A stretch of DNA of 64,000 bases from Staphylococcus sp. NRL 16/872 (GTDB taxonomy: Bacteria; Bacillota; Bacilli; Staphylococcales; Staphylococcaceae). The stretch spans positions 2,108,001-2,172,000 of the forward strand of contig NZ_CP119327.1 of NCBI RefSeq assembly GCF_022815905.2, read 5' to 3'. The number at the start of each line of letters is the position of its first letter. Positions within the stretch are counted from its first letter, which is position 1. The position numbers and the translations under genes are program-made. Below the pieces are notes generated by a model. It saw nothing but the letters and a program-made list of their open reading frames with translations, was not told the origin of the DNA and searched no databases. This document shows, piece after piece, positions 18,839 to 28,518 of the stretch.

Positions 18839-19276
18839 ATTTCTAACCTCTCTTTTAAAATTTTATTTACTACCTCACCGTTAATTGTAACTTGTAATAA
18901 TTAGAATTTAAAAGTTCTAATCTTTTTCGTTATCTATAGATTAACTGTCAAATTATCTATCTATTAATCTAACTTGCACATTTACATATTCTTTGTTTGT
19001 AAATATTAAGCGTTTCATTCATAAGAAATGTTACAATTTTCTTCTTTTATAAAATTAATATATTATTTCATAAGCTTTGAGCTCATGTGTATCAACGAGT
19101 GAGACGATTTTACAAAAAACCAGTTAAATATTAACAATATTACAAGATAATAACAACGCCCAAACTTGTCAAATTTTTTGATAGTATATGTACGTGATAT
19201 ATGAATGAATTTATAAGTATTTAAGAGCAAAATTTAATTTATAAAAAAATAACAGGACTCGAGGAGGATATCAAGT
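18839..19276. other. Divergent intergenic region, BI-1-like / CHAP gene
   Basis: About 438 AT-rich bases with promoters for both sides. Just before the CHAP gene is the ribosome site GAGGAGG (19261-19267). I looked for WalR boxes (TGTWAH-N5-TGTWAH), expected for such hydrolases, and found only single half-sites. Confidence 0.5.
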
Positions 19277-20113
19277 TTGAAAAAGTTAGCATTCGCAGTT
19301 TCAGTTACATCTGGGGCCGTCGCATTATTTTCTCATCATAACGCTGAAGCATCGACACAACATACTGTCCAATCTGGCGAATCTTTATGGAGCATCTCGC
19401 AAAAATACAATATCTCAGTAGATAGTATTAAAAAAAATAATAACATTTCTAATAACATTATTTTTCCTGGACAAGTACTTACAATCGGTGGTTCAAATGC
19501 CTCTACTCCAAGTTCAAATACTACTCCTACTTCATCATCAGTTTATACGGTGAAATCAGGTGATTCTCTTTATCTTATCGCTAATAAATTTAATGTTTCA
19601 GTAGATTCCTTAATGAAAGCAAATAATTTATCTGGATATTTAATTAAGCCAAATCAACAGTTAAAAATTCCTAGTGGTAGTAAAACAGTTTCAAGTGGCA
19701 ATAAGACAGTTTCTACTCCTATTGCTCCTAAAACTTCTTCATCTAACAATGGAAGTAAAAAGTACACTACTCCTAAGTATAGTCATCAAAATTTATATAC
19801 AGCCGGTCAATGTACATGGTATGTATTTGATCGTCGTGCAAAAGCTGGTTTACCTATTAGTACATATTGGTCTGATGCAAAATATTGGGCTTCTAACGCT
19901 GCACAAGCAGGTTATACAGTAAACCATGTGGCTACAGTTGGTTCAATTATGCAAACTACTGTTGGTTACTATGGTCATGTGGCTTACGTAGAACGCGTGA
20001 ATGCAGATGGAAGCATTCTTGTTTCTGAGATGAACTATTTAAATGGACCTTATAATACAAATACACGTATTATTCCTGCATCAGCAGTTTCAAGTTATAA
20101 TTATATTCACTAA
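19277..20113 (+). CDS. Secreted LysM-CHAP peptidoglycan hydrolase (SsaA/Sle1-like)
   Basis: The 278-residue precursor starts at TTG, supported by GAGGAGG nine bases upstream. A signal peptide (1-25) ends NAEA. Two LysM domains follow (about 28-71 and 91-134: HTVQSGESLWSISQKYNISVDS and YTVKSGDSLYLIANKFNVSVDS), then a Ser/Thr linker and a CHAP domain from about 160 with catalytic Cys in AGQCTWYVF and His in YYGHVAYVE. Family members are amidases or endopeptidases acting on cell wall cross-bridges during cell separation. Sle1 has three LysM domains, so this is the shorter type. Confidence 0.92.
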   Translation: MKKLAFAVSVTSGAVALFSHHNAEASTQHTVQSGESLWSISQKYNISVDSIKKNNNISNNIIFPGQVLTIGGSNASTPSSNTTPTSSSVYTVKSGDSLYLIANKFNVSVDSLMKANNLSGYLIKPNQQLKIPSGSKTVSSGNKTVSTPIAPKTSSSNNGSKKYTTPKYSHQNLYTAGQCTWYVFDRRAKAGLPISTYWSDAKYWASNAAQAGYTVNHVATVGSIMQTTVGYYGHVAYVERVNADGSILVSEMNYLNGPYNTNTRIIPASAVSSYNYIH

Positions 20114-20124
20114 TTTTATATTAA

Positions 20125-20160
20125 AAAGCCCTTTCATAATTAAATGTTATGGAGGGGCAC
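20125..20160 (+). terminator. Probable CHAP gene terminator
   Basis: Imperfect stem GCCCTTTCATAA / TTATGGAGGGGC followed by a short T-containing stretch (GTTTATATTT). Confidence 0.55.
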
Positions 20161-20320
20161 GTTTATATTTAAAACTTTTTTTATTTACTAGAAGAGGCTG
20201 GATCAAGCCAAGATCTTGCAACGTCGTTCTTTGGTTTTAATCATTAGAACTATTGATCTAAATACTTTAATACTAAGCTTTTCCTCTCAAATAACACAAT
20301 TTTTAAATTTATAGACAAAC

Positions 20321-20376
20321 AAAAAATCCTAGTATACTTTCATCTGTTTAGATGGCTTAGTATACTAGGATTTTTA
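20321..20376. terminator. Bidirectional terminator at the end of the pit operon
   Basis: AAAAATCCTAGTATAC and GTATACTAGGATTTTT form a stem of about 16 bp, extended by CATC/GATG; A-rich and T-rich flanks suit both strands. It lies just after the pit stop. Confidence 0.9.
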
Positions 20377-20407
20377 ATTTTACATTATAGCTATTTCGAA
20401 TCGATTT

Positions 20408-21415
20408 TTATAAGAATATACTCATTATCCAGAAAATAATTGCTGCTAATAAAGCAGAAATTGGTAATGTAATGATCCAAGTGATAATCATTCGTTGTGC
20501 TGTATTCCATTTTACTCCTTTTGCACGGTTAGAAGCCCCTACACCAAGGATTGATGAAGATACAACGTGTGTTGTTGATAATGGGAAGTGTAATGATGAA
20601 GCTACAAAGATCGTTAATGCTGATGATAAGTCAGCAGCTGCACCATTAGCTGGGCGAATTTTCATGATGTTTCCACCCACTGTTTTGATAATCTTCCAAC
20701 CACCAATGGCAGTACCAAGACCCATCGCAGTCGCACAGGCTATTTTAACCCAAAGTTCAGGTTCAACATTTGAGCCATCTTGAATACCTGCTACGATTAA
20801 AGCTAATGTAATAATACCCATTGATTTTTGCGCATCATTTGTACCATGAGAAAATGATTGTAATGCCGCAGTAAATACTTGGAAGAAACGGAAATTGCGA
20901 TTTGCTCGTGTTAAATTTGCATTCTTAAATATTATTTTTACTAAAGTGTACATAATGAAACCAACACAGAACGCAATAATTGGTGAAACAATTAATACGA
21001 TAATGATTTTAGTAAAACCTTGATAATGAAGTGCTCCAAATCCTTCAGCGGCAATAGCAGCACCTGCTATTGAACCGATTAATGCATGTGATGAAGAACT
21101 AGGAATGCCATAGAGCCAAGTCACTAAGTTCCATACAATTGCTGCCAAAATTGCTGCTAATACTACAATTAAACCATGATGCAATTTGAACGGATCTACA
21201 ATATCTTTAGTAATTGTACCAGCTACGCCAGTGAAAGTTAAGGCACCGACGAAGTTCATAATCGCTGCTAATAAAATCGCAGTTCTTGGTGTTAGTGCAC
21301 GTGTAGATACTGCTGTAGCAATCGCATTGGCTGTATCATGGAAACCGTTGATAAAGTCAAAGATTAATGAAAATGCAACGATAGCTATAGTGACAATTAG
21401 TAGTACATAATCCAT
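20408..21415 (-). CDS. pit: Inorganic phosphate transporter, PiT family
   Basis: The 335-residue protein has about 10 membrane helices and both copies of the PiT signature: NGFHDTANAIATAVSTR near residue 23 and SHGTNDAQKSMGIITLA near 190. PiT proteins co-transport metal-phosphate complexes with H+ or Na+. The DUF47 gene lies 14 bases upstream in the same operon, the usual pairing. The box cluster upstream of DUF47 (22103-22293) may control the pair. Confidence 0.93.
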   Translation of the reverse strand: MDYVLLIVTIAIVAFSLIFDFINGFHDTANAIATAVSTRALTPRTAILLAAIMNFVGALTFTGVAGTITKDIVDPFKLHHGLIVVLAAILAAIVWNLVTWLYGIPSSSSHALIGSIAGAAIAAEGFGALHYQGFTKIIIVLIVSPIIAFCVGFIMYTLVKIIFKNANLTRANRNFRFFQVFTAALQSFSHGTNDAQKSMGIITLALIVAGIQDGSNVEPELWVKIACATAMGLGTAIGGWKIIKTVGGNIMKIRPANGAAADLSSALTIFVASSLHFPLSTTHVVSSSILGVGASNRAKGVKWNTAQRMIITWIITLPISALLAAIIFWIMSIFL

Positions 21416-21429
21416 AAATTAAAACTCCC

Positions 21430-22047
21430 TTAGCTATTTTTCATAATAATCGTTTCAAAATTATTTGCTACGCCTTGACATTTATCTGCTATTTTTTCCA
21501 TGCTTTCATAAATATCTTTTATTTTAATTAATGTGATTGGATCTGTTTCACTATTGAAAATGTGTTTAATTGATTGTCTTAAGATACCGTCACAGTTTGT
21601 TTCAAATTCTTTAATATTAATAGAATGAATACGCATATGAGATAATTTTTTATCAACTAATAATCCAACAGCTAATTTCATTTCTGCTACTGCTTTTTGG
21701 ATATTTTCTACAAATTCAGCCATGTATTCATCAGTATATTCAATTGAATACATTTCAAACATACCAGCTGTTACTTCCATAGCATCAAGTACATCATCGA
21801 TAGCGTTACATAAAGATAAGATATCTTCACGTTCGATTGGTGTAATAAATGTTTGATTTAAATCTGTAATCACTTGATGCATAAGTTCGTCACCATGTGA
21901 CTCATATGTTTTGATATTGTCAGAATAAGCTTTTAAATCTAAATGCGTATTGAAATCCATTTTTCCGAATTCAACTGCTGCACGATCCAAGTTAAATACC
22001 ATTTCTTCTAATTGAACCATGAACTTATCCTTTTTCTTAGTAAACAT
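21430..22047 (-). CDS. DUF47 (PhoU-like) Pit accessory protein
   Basis: The 205-residue all-helical cytoplasmic protein of the DUF47/PhoU-like family contains KIADKCQGVANNFETI and AIDDVLDAMEVTAGMFEMY, metal-binding helix pairs typical of the group. Proteins of this type, sometimes called PitR, modulate the adjacent PiT transporter. The ribosome site GGAGG precedes ATG. It is the first gene of the operon. Confidence 0.9.
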   Translation of the reverse strand: MFTKKKDKFMVQLEEMVFNLDRAAVEFGKMDFNTHLDLKAYSDNIKTYESHGDELMHQVITDLNQTFITPIEREDILSLCNAIDDVLDAMEVTAGMFEMYSIEYTDEYMAEFVENIQKAVAEMKLAVGLLVDKKLSHMRIHSINIKEFETNCDGILRQSIKHIFNSETDPITLIKIKDIYESMEKIADKCQGVANNFETIIMKNS

Positions 22048-22102
22048 TATAAAGCCTCCAATTTAGCGATTGTTTCCAACCACATCGTTAATTTTTATTC
22101 TT

Positions 22103-22293
22103 TGTAAGACAATTAAATATACAGATACATTTACAATAAAAACTTTCAAATGCCTATTTCTGACTATTTGTAAAATTTATGTAAATATAATGTTTTACTT
22201 TTTATTAATGTAAGACCCTAATACTGAATTTGTCCCTACTTGAAAATATCACAAAATTTACATATCTACAATTACATTTACAAATTCTTTACA
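22103..22293. promoter_or_regulatory. Cluster of TGTAAA/TTTACA boxes upstream of the pit operon
   Basis: The 22169-22185 site reads TGTAAA-ATTTA-TGTAAA. The 22277-22293 site reads TTTACA-AATTC-TTTACA. Extra hexamers lie at 22130, 22257 and 22271 (ATTACA). Spacing of exactly five bases fits WalR boxes (TGTWAH-N5-TGTWAH) and also PhoP-type direct repeats (TTHACA with 11-base period). A phosphate transporter downstream favours PhoP; this is inference. Confidence 0.55.
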
Positions 22294-22318
22294 AATAGAA
22301 AATATTAGCTCAATTTTT

Positions 22319-24208
22319 CTAAATAGAATGATTAATTGTTCGTTTGGAATGGTTATATGCGATAATCGCAAAAATACTATAAATTACAGTATAAATAATC
22401 ATCACTACAAAAATAGGTCTTTGATTACCAAAACCGATAAGTTTCATAAACACTAAGGCAGCAAAGTATGCATGTAATAAAGCTATGATTAGTGGTAATC
22501 CAAAGTTAAATGCTACTTTTAACTTTAAACCTTTAGCCATATCTTTTTGTGTAAAACCTAATTTACGTAACACTGAATAATTTTCTAAGTCATCTTCAGT
22601 TTCATCAATTTGTTTAATGTAAATAATGCACCCTGTTGCTATTAAGAAAGTAATCCCTAAAAAAGATGTGACAAATAATAAAATACCAGTCAGGCTTGAG
22701 ATTTCACTCACAACTTGACTTCGTGTTTGAACATCTTTATTCAAATCACTCACTATTTGTTCTAGTTTAGGAAGATCTTTATTATGTTTTAAATCGAAAC
22801 CATATTGCGACACAATATGCTTACTTTTTGTATGTGCCTTTAGATAATCATAATCTTCATGGTTAAGAACTAACGTAGGTCCGCCTAAATCTATATCTTC
22901 TTCAAAGTAAATCTTTTTCACTACATTATTCAATTTAATTTTAACTTGGTTTTTCTTTGTACCTATAATTGCTGTTCCATGCGCTCTATGTTGCATCAAC
23001 CCATGTACTACACCTTTAGGTATAAGTAGAGTGGCTTGTCCTTTTCCTAAAGAAATATTAGAAAAATATTTGTCACTTGTAACAGTTACGGCATAGGGTT
23101 TCCCAGGGCTCACATCAAACAAATGATCTTTATATAATTGTGAATAAACGACTTCTTTAAAGTCATAATTATAAGCAATATTATGGCGTTCTAATTCAAT
23201 TCCAAGGTTCTTTGCTACTTTTGCATTTTTTAATGTCACTTCATGGGGTGATTCTAAAAGTACTTCATTATTTAAAGAACTCCGACTAAGAGCCGCAAAA
23301 CATAAAACGGATACGGTAATAGCAGAAATGACTGCCATAACTGTTAACGAAAATGCATTCTTCCGGATGTGAAACATAAGTGACGATGTAAAAATAACAT
23401 CATTCACAGTAACATTTCCACCTTTAAAACGTTTAATCATCTTTAATATAAGAGACACTGTACTTCTAAAAAAGAAATAAGCGCCAATAACTGTAAGAAA
23501 TAAAATAATAAAAGGTAATAGTATATTGTCTATCAATTCAAAAAAACGTGTAGATAAATAATAACCTACAACTATTAACACGATTCCTAATATGCCTAAT
23601 ATAATTTCACCCACAGTAATATTTACACGGCTTTCTTCTTTACTACTAGGGACTTTCATTAATCGTTGGATAGGATATTTACTCAAATATATCCAAGCTT
23701 GGATGATGATTAAAACATAAGCCATGACTAAAATTAATAGTGTTTGTCCAATCGCTTGCCAACTAAAAATAATTGAAACTGAAGTATGTATACCTAAAAT
23801 TTTCAACACAATCATTAATAGGATTTTAGATCCTAAAATGCCAATGCCAATGCCTAGAAAAGCGGTAAGTAAAAAAATAAATATTTGTTCTAACATTAAC
23901 ATGTAAATAATCCGCTTTTTATCTAATCCAATCGTTTGCAATAACCCAAATTCATAACTTCGTCGCTTAATAAACAACATATTAGTGTACATAATAAAGA
24001 CGACAATAATAATGAATAGAAAATAACTTCCAATTTGAGAGCCTTGTCGAACCATAGATATTGATTGATGAATATGTAAATGATGAACATATTTAATAGT
24101 AATAAAACTAAAAAATAGCACAATACTAAGAATGAGTGAGAAGAGATAAATGGCGAAATGCGTCACATTTTGTCTAAAATTCTTCCATATAATATGACTA
24201 AAACTCAT
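22319..24208 (-). CDS. vraG: VraG: BceB-type ABC permease for antimicrobial-peptide resistance
   Basis: The product is 629 residues starting MSFSHIIWKNFRQN. The frame runs four codons further up, but ATG 24208 has the ribosome site AGGTGG and gives the S. aureus VraG length. It has ten predicted membrane helices, two FtsX-type regions and a large extracellular loop between helices 7 and 8 (about 310-510), the sensing loop in this family. It works with VraF to detect or expel cationic peptides and signals to GraS. It overlaps vraF by 11 bases and is the last gene of the operon. Confidence 0.95.
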   Translation of the reverse strand: MSFSHIIWKNFRQNVTHFAIYLFSLILSIVLFFSFITIKYVHHLHIHQSISMVRQGSQIGSYFLFIIIVVFIMYTNMLFIKRRSYEFGLLQTIGLDKKRIIYMLMLEQIFIFLLTAFLGIGIGILGSKILLMIVLKILGIHTSVSIIFSWQAIGQTLLILVMAYVLIIIQAWIYLSKYPIQRLMKVPSSKEESRVNITVGEIILGILGIVLIVVGYYLSTRFFELIDNILLPFIILFLTVIGAYFFFRSTVSLILKMIKRFKGGNVTVNDVIFTSSLMFHIRKNAFSLTVMAVISAITVSVLCFAALSRSSLNNEVLLESPHEVTLKNAKVAKNLGIELERHNIAYNYDFKEVVYSQLYKDHLFDVSPGKPYAVTVTSDKYFSNISLGKGQATLLIPKGVVHGLMQHRAHGTAIIGTKKNQVKIKLNNVVKKIYFEEDIDLGGPTLVLNHEDYDYLKAHTKSKHIVSQYGFDLKHNKDLPKLEQIVSDLNKDVQTRSQVVSEISSLTGILLFVTSFLGITFLIATGCIIYIKQIDETEDDLENYSVLRKLGFTQKDMAKGLKLKVAFNFGLPLIIALLHAYFAALVFMKLIGFGNQRPIFVVMIIYTVIYSIFAIIAYNHSKRTINHSI

Positions 24209-24959
24209 AGACCATGCCACCTAAAATACTTTGTGCGCGTAAAATTTCTTTATGGAACGTTTGCTTATCATCTTCACCTTGATATAGTTGCGTAAAAACT
24301 TGACCATCTTTCAACATAACTACACGATTAGAGAAACTTGCCGCTAAAGGATCATGCGTTACCATGACTATCGTTGCATTATATAATTCATTAATTGTTT
24401 GAAAACGTTGCAATAAATCTCTTGTATTTTTCGAGTCTAAAGCGCCGGTTGGCTCATCCGCAAATATAATCTTAGGATGGGTAATAAAAGCACGTGCCGC
24501 TGAAGTACGTTGTCGTTGCCCACCTGATATTTCTGATGGATACTTATCACTAATATCAAAAATATTAAGATTTTTTGTAATACGTTGATAACGTTCATTC
24601 ATTTCTTGTTTACTCAGTTTTTGAACCGATAAAGGTAACATAATATTTTCTTTAACTGTTAAGGTGTGTAATAAGTTATATTCTTGAAAGATAAAACCTA
24701 TATCTTTTTTTCTAATTTCAGATAGTGCTTTATTCGATAATTTTTCCAGATGTTGATCTCCTAAAATAACTGAGCCATGAGTCAAATAATCAATCGAACT
24801 TAATACATTTAATAACGTAGTCTTTCCAGATCCAGACGGTCCCATAATCGAGACGAATTCACCTGCTTCGATTGATAAATCAATTCCTTTTAATACTGCT
24901 TGCGCCGTTTGTTTCACACCATACGTTTTTGTTACTTGTTTCGCCTCTAATATTGTCAA
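24198..24959 (-). CDS. vraF: VraF: ABC ATPase partner of VraG
   Basis: The 253-residue MacB-type ATPase has Walker A GPSGSGKTT near 40, signature SGGQRQR near 145, Walker B IIFADEPTGALD and the switch His in VTHD. The start is TTG (24957-24959) with GAGGTGA upstream. It drives the VraG permease in the GraRS resistance module. The gap of about 125 bases to graS suggests a separate promoter in addition to read-through. Confidence 0.95.
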   Translation of the reverse strand: MTILEAKQVTKTYGVKQTAQAVLKGIDLSIEAGEFVSIMGPSGSGKTTLLNVLSSIDYLTHGSVILGDQHLEKLSNKALSEIRKKDIGFIFQEYNLLHTLTVKENIMLPLSVQKLSKQEMNERYQRITKNLNIFDISDKYPSEISGGQRQRTSAARAFITHPKIIFADEPTGALDSKNTRDLLQRFQTINELYNATIVMVTHDPLAASFSNRVVMLKDGQVFTQLYQGEDDKQTFHKEILRAQSILGGMVYEF

Positions 24960-25084
24960 TTGAATGATTCACCTCGTTCTCTTCTATAATCCAACGTCAC
25001 AGAAGATTTCGTACCTGTTTAGTCAGTTTTATTATATCCTCTACCATGTTAATAGAAATGAATATAAAATAACAAATCTTCTAT

Positions 25085-26125
25085 TTAATATGACAGTGTT
25101 GTCACTTGACTCATACGTTCTGTTATTTCATTTTGTTTTGGAAAAGTTAACACAAATGTAGTTCCTTCACCCACTACGGATGTTACTTGAACATCTATTC
25201 CTAGCTGTTGTTTCACACTATCAACTAAATACAATCCTATACCAGAAGATGTTGTTTCATTGCGATTTGCTGTAGAAGTAAATCCTCGTTCAAATATACG
25301 TGGCAGATCCTTATGACTAATCCCTCTACCGAAATCTTTAATTTCAAGGGCTACATAATCATCACGCATAAACGCACGAATCATAATGTCTTGATTTTGA
25401 GAATATTTTAATGAATTGGACAAAATTTGGCGCATCATCATACGACACCATTTTACATCTGTATAAACTTTCGGGGTAATATCGAAATTCAAGTCATATC
25501 CGATACCTTTAGCTTGACTAATATGACGCGTTAATTGGATTTCATCAATTATAAGTCTTTTTAAAGAAACGAATTCAAAATACATATCTTTATTTTTTGA
25601 TTCAAGACGAGTTAAATAAAGTTGCTTATCTAATAATTCATTGATACGCGCCCATTCATACAATAATGCTTTTTTATGTTCCACGTCTTCTTCTTGTTCT
25701 ATCAATAATTTCATTGCTGTCACTGGAGTTTTAATATCATGTACAAATTCAGTCAACGACTGTTCCGTTGTTTGTATATGAAGTTGTTGTTCCACTACTT
25801 TTTCTTTTTGGTCAGTCAACTTTCTATACAGATAGTCCACCATCTCTTGTTGAAATGGGTTTTCAGCTAAATCTTTATGTTTAATTTCTTCTATTTCTTT
25901 ATTATTGTGCAAATGCTGATATATTTTCACTTCTTTTAGAAAAGTAAAAATAAGAAATACACACGTTAAACCAAGGTTTAACAACACGATATAAGCCACA
26001 CTACGAATCGCAATATCATAATCAATATAAGCAATACCTAATAAAATGAGATGTAAAAAAACAATCCAAAATATCCAATTATTTCGTGTTTTAAGAAACA
26101 ACCAAAACCACTTTATATTACTCAT
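25085..26125 (-). CDS. graS: GraS: intramembrane-sensing histidine kinase
   Basis: The 346-residue kinase has two close membrane helices (about 15-60) with a very short outer loop, typical of the BceS-like class. The H-box FVHDIKTPV holds His129, followed by N-box NSLKYS, G1 DFGRGI and G2 SGIGLYLV. It senses cationic antimicrobial peptides through VraFG and phosphorylates GraR; targets in staphylococci include mprF and dlt. It overlaps graR by 8 bases. Confidence 0.96.
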   Translation of the reverse strand: MSNIKWFWLFLKTRNNWIFWIVFLHLILLGIAYIDYDIAIRSVAYIVLLNLGLTCVFLIFTFLKEVKIYQHLHNNKEIEEIKHKDLAENPFQQEMVDYLYRKLTDQKEKVVEQQLHIQTTEQSLTEFVHDIKTPVTAMKLLIEQEEDVEHKKALLYEWARINELLDKQLYLTRLESKNKDMYFEFVSLKRLIIDEIQLTRHISQAKGIGYDLNFDITPKVYTDVKWCRMMMRQILSNSLKYSQNQDIMIRAFMRDDYVALEIKDFGRGISHKDLPRIFERGFTSTANRNETTSSGIGLYLVDSVKQQLGIDVQVTSVVGEGTTFVLTFPKQNEITERMSQVTTLSY

Positions 26126-26792
26126 GTGCCATATAACCTTTTCCTACTTTAGTTTCGATTTGAGTATCCATTTCAATTTCAGCTAATTTTTTTCTTAAGC
26201 GATTAACATTAACTGTTAGTGTATTATCACTAACAAAAGCTTCATCATCCCACAATGCCGTAATTAAAGTATCTCGTGTGACAATTTGATTTTGCTTTTG
26301 AATAAGCATTTCTAGGATAATCATTTCTGTTTTAGACAGATAGATGACAGTCTCACCTTTTTGAATGCTATCTTTAGATAAATCAACTAATGTATCTTGC
26401 CAATTTAATGTACGTTTTTCTTCTGCACCAAATTCATAGACGCGACGATAAATAGCTTGTAATTTCGCAATCAACACATTGGTATGGAACGGCTTTTGCA
26501 TATAATCGTCAGCACCAAGTTCCATACTCATGACTTGATCCATTGGATTATCTCGAGAAGATAAAAATAAAATAGGTACATTCGACACTTGTCGAATTTT
26601 ACGACACCAGTAAAATCCATCATATTTCGGTAATTGTACATCCATAATGACAATTTCAGGCTTAGCTTCTTCATAAATTTCCATTACTGCACTAAAATCA
26701 TTAATACCTGTTACAAAGAAATCCCAGTGTTCTAATTCTTTCTTCAATTCTTGAAATAACGTTTGATCATCTTCTACTAATAATACTTGCAT
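26118..26792 (-). CDS. graR: GraR: OmpR-type response regulator
   Basis: The 224-residue protein has a receiver domain (acidic pocket E7-D8-D9, phospho-acceptor Asp51 in [14 protein letters not shown] lysine near 102) and a winged-helix DNA-binding domain (about 130-224, [13 protein letters not shown]). It activates envelope-charge genes and vraFG in staphylococci. It lies 14 bases downstream of graX. Confidence 0.96.
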   Translation of the reverse strand: MQVLLVEDDQTLFQELKKELEHWDFFVTGINDFSAVMEIYEEAKPEIVIMDVQLPKYDGFYWCRKIRQVSNVPILFLSSRDNPMDQVMSMELGADDYMQKPFHTNVLIAKLQAIYRRVYEFGAEEKRTLNWQDTLVDLSKDSIQKGETVIYLSKTEMIILEMLIQKQNQIVTRDTLITALWDDEAFVSDNTLTVNVNRLRKKLAEIEMDTQIETKVGKGYMAHE

Positions 26793-26806
26793 GAATTATC
26801 ACCTTA

Positions 26807-27730
26807 TCATTTTGTATATTTCATTTTTTCTCCAGATTGGACGCGTCCATTAAAATGTCTAATACGACAATCAATTTCAAATCCTCTCATAATTAAACCT
26901 TGTATTGGCGCTTGAATAAAATAATAAACTGGCCAGAATAATCTAGGGATATAATCGTATAAATGGACCATAACGAGACGTGTACTTTTAATTTGACGAA
27001 ATTCTAATTTCCCTTGTTTTTTAAAATTAGGTTTAACCATTGACCCACCCACAAGATGTAATGTAATTAATCCAGCCTCGTTTTCCATCTTTTTTAAAAT
27101 TAACATAGGCTTAGCCTTGTTGCGTGAATAAATAATGTAATTGTCATCTTTTTTATACGTATGTACAAATGTGCCTCTTGTCTCATTAAGCCACGTAAAG
27201 AAATAATCAACTATGTGAGATAACGTCCATTTTTTAGGTAATATGATTCTTAATGCTGTACGCACATCATCATATTTAGATACTTGTAATTCTACATTGA
27301 TATGAGGACGTTTAATTTGTGTATTAGTTGTTTCTACAGGTACGCCATAATTTTCTAAACGTTGTACAGTTTCACTATCGAAACGACTACCACTTACATA
27401 TACTATTTTATTAACCCCTTGTTTAGCTGCAGCACGAGCAAAATTATCTGCAGCAATTATATTTAAATCTCGCGCCGTTGCTTGTGTTAATTTAGCAGAG
27501 TTTTTAGTAGGATCTAAATAGTAAACTGCAATGTCCATTCCTTCCATAGCTGCTACTACATCTTCATAGTTATAAATATCACGTTGCAACCACTGTAGTC
27601 GATCATTGTGTTCTTTTTTCGTATTTGGATATTTAGACAATGCATATAAATTAACATCATTCTCTATTGCACTACTAATATATTTACCAATATATCCACT
27701 ACCACCAGCTAATAATACATTCGGTTTCAT
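26807..27730 (-). CDS. graX: GraX: NAD-dependent epimerase-like protein of the Gra system
   Basis: The 307-residue protein has the Rossmann motif GGSGYIGKYI at the N-terminus and YVSGSRFDSETV in place of the usual YxxxK catalytic motif. In S. aureus GraX is a cofactor that stimulates GraS signalling. The C-terminal half carries a SRPBCC-like region. It is the first gene of the leftward graXRS-vraFG unit. Confidence 0.92.
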   Translation of the reverse strand: MKPNVLLAGGSGYIGKYISSAIENDVNLYALSKYPNTKKEHNDRLQWLQRDIYNYEDVVAAMEGMDIAVYYLDPTKNSAKLTQATARDLNIIAADNFARAAAKQGVNKIVYVSGSRFDSETVQRLENYGVPVETTNTQIKRPHINVELQVSKYDDVRTALRIILPKKWTLSHIVDYFFTWLNETRGTFVHTYKKDDNYIIYSRNKAKPMLILKKMENEAGLITLHLVGGSMVKPNFKKQGKLEFRQIKSTRLVMVHLYDYIPRLFWPVYYFIQAPIQGLIMRGFEIDCRIRHFNGRVQSGEKMKYTK

Positions 27731-27890
27731 ATTTAGAATTACTCCTTTTATTTTTTAAATTTTTTTATTATATGTATATATATAAAATATTGGTATAATA
27801 ACCATTGAGATAAGAGGAAGAACTAAATCTTTTAATTAAAAGATTTCAAGTTCTCTTCTCTTTAAATGCATTACAATGGGAGGAAGCCAA

Positions 27891-28397
27891 ATGGCTCATA
27901 TCATTCGCGAAATCAGTATCAAAGACGTTGAGCACTTTATAAAACTTCTTAGCAAAATCTATGATGAATCAGAGTATACACTTTATAATCCTGGCGAATT
28001 CACACCTAGCGTTTCAAGTGTTAGCGACTACCTAGAACGTATCATTACCTCTCCACGTAATACAATTTACGTCGCCGAACAAGATGATCAATTAGTAGGT
28101 TGCGCTTTAGTAACTACTGAAGAGTTAGAACGTACAAAACATGAAGCTGTTCTAACCATTGGTGTCAGTCAACTATATCAAAAACATGGCGTTGGTTTAG
28201 CGCTTATCAATGCTGTCGAGGCTTGGGCAATTAATCATGACATTAAACGTCTCGAAGCTTCAATCGTTCCTGAAAATTCACGCGCTGTTGAATTGTTCAA
28301 AGGTGCAGGTTTTAATATTGAAGGTGAACTTAAAGACAAATTACATATTAATGGTAAATACTATAATAAATATGTTATGGCAAAATTACTTCTCTAA
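27891..28397 (+). CDS. GNAT acetyltransferase
   Basis: The product is 168 residues starting MAHIIREISIKD. An ATG at 27876 lies in frame but sits just before the ribosome site GGGAGG, so 27891 is preferred. Motif A reads VSQLYQKHGVGLALINAVEAWA, and NSRAVELFKGAGF is the usual C-terminal motif. The substrate is unknown. It is divergent from graX. Confidence 0.87.
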   Translation: MAHIIREISIKDVEHFIKLLSKIYDESEYTLYNPGEFTPSVSSVSDYLERIITSPRNTIYVAEQDDQLVGCALVTTEELERTKHEAVLTIGVSQLYQKHGVGLALINAVEAWAINHDIKRLEASIVPENSRAVELFKGAGFNIEGELKDKLHINGKYYNKYVMAKLLL

Positions 28398-28469
28398 ATA
28401 ATTACAGTATATATTATATGATAGTTATAGTCATAGTGAATGATTTTAGTAATCATTTTATTTTATACA

Positions 28470-28510
28470 AAACGTCCTGAGAATTAGAATGAATTCTCAG
28501 GACGTTTTGT
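28470..28510. terminator. Perfect bidirectional terminator
   Basis: AACGTCCTGAGAATT / AATTCTCAGGACGTT, a 15-bp perfect stem with a 6-base loop, followed by TTGTAG; it separates two convergent genes. Confidence 0.92.
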
Positions 28511-28518
28511 AGTTAATT

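Noticed and set aside
18839-19276. WalR site before the CHAP hydrolase
   Set aside because: TGTAA-type hexamers occur but none form a pair with 5-base spacing.
20190-20245. Degenerate repeat or small RNA after the CHAP gene
   Set aside because: A fragment like GAGGCTGG is present, but no promoter, clear hairpin or terminator supports a transcript.
24960-25084. GraR box (ACAAA-TTTGT type) upstream of vraF
   Set aside because: Only a half-site (ACAAA) is visible; no convincing inverted pair.
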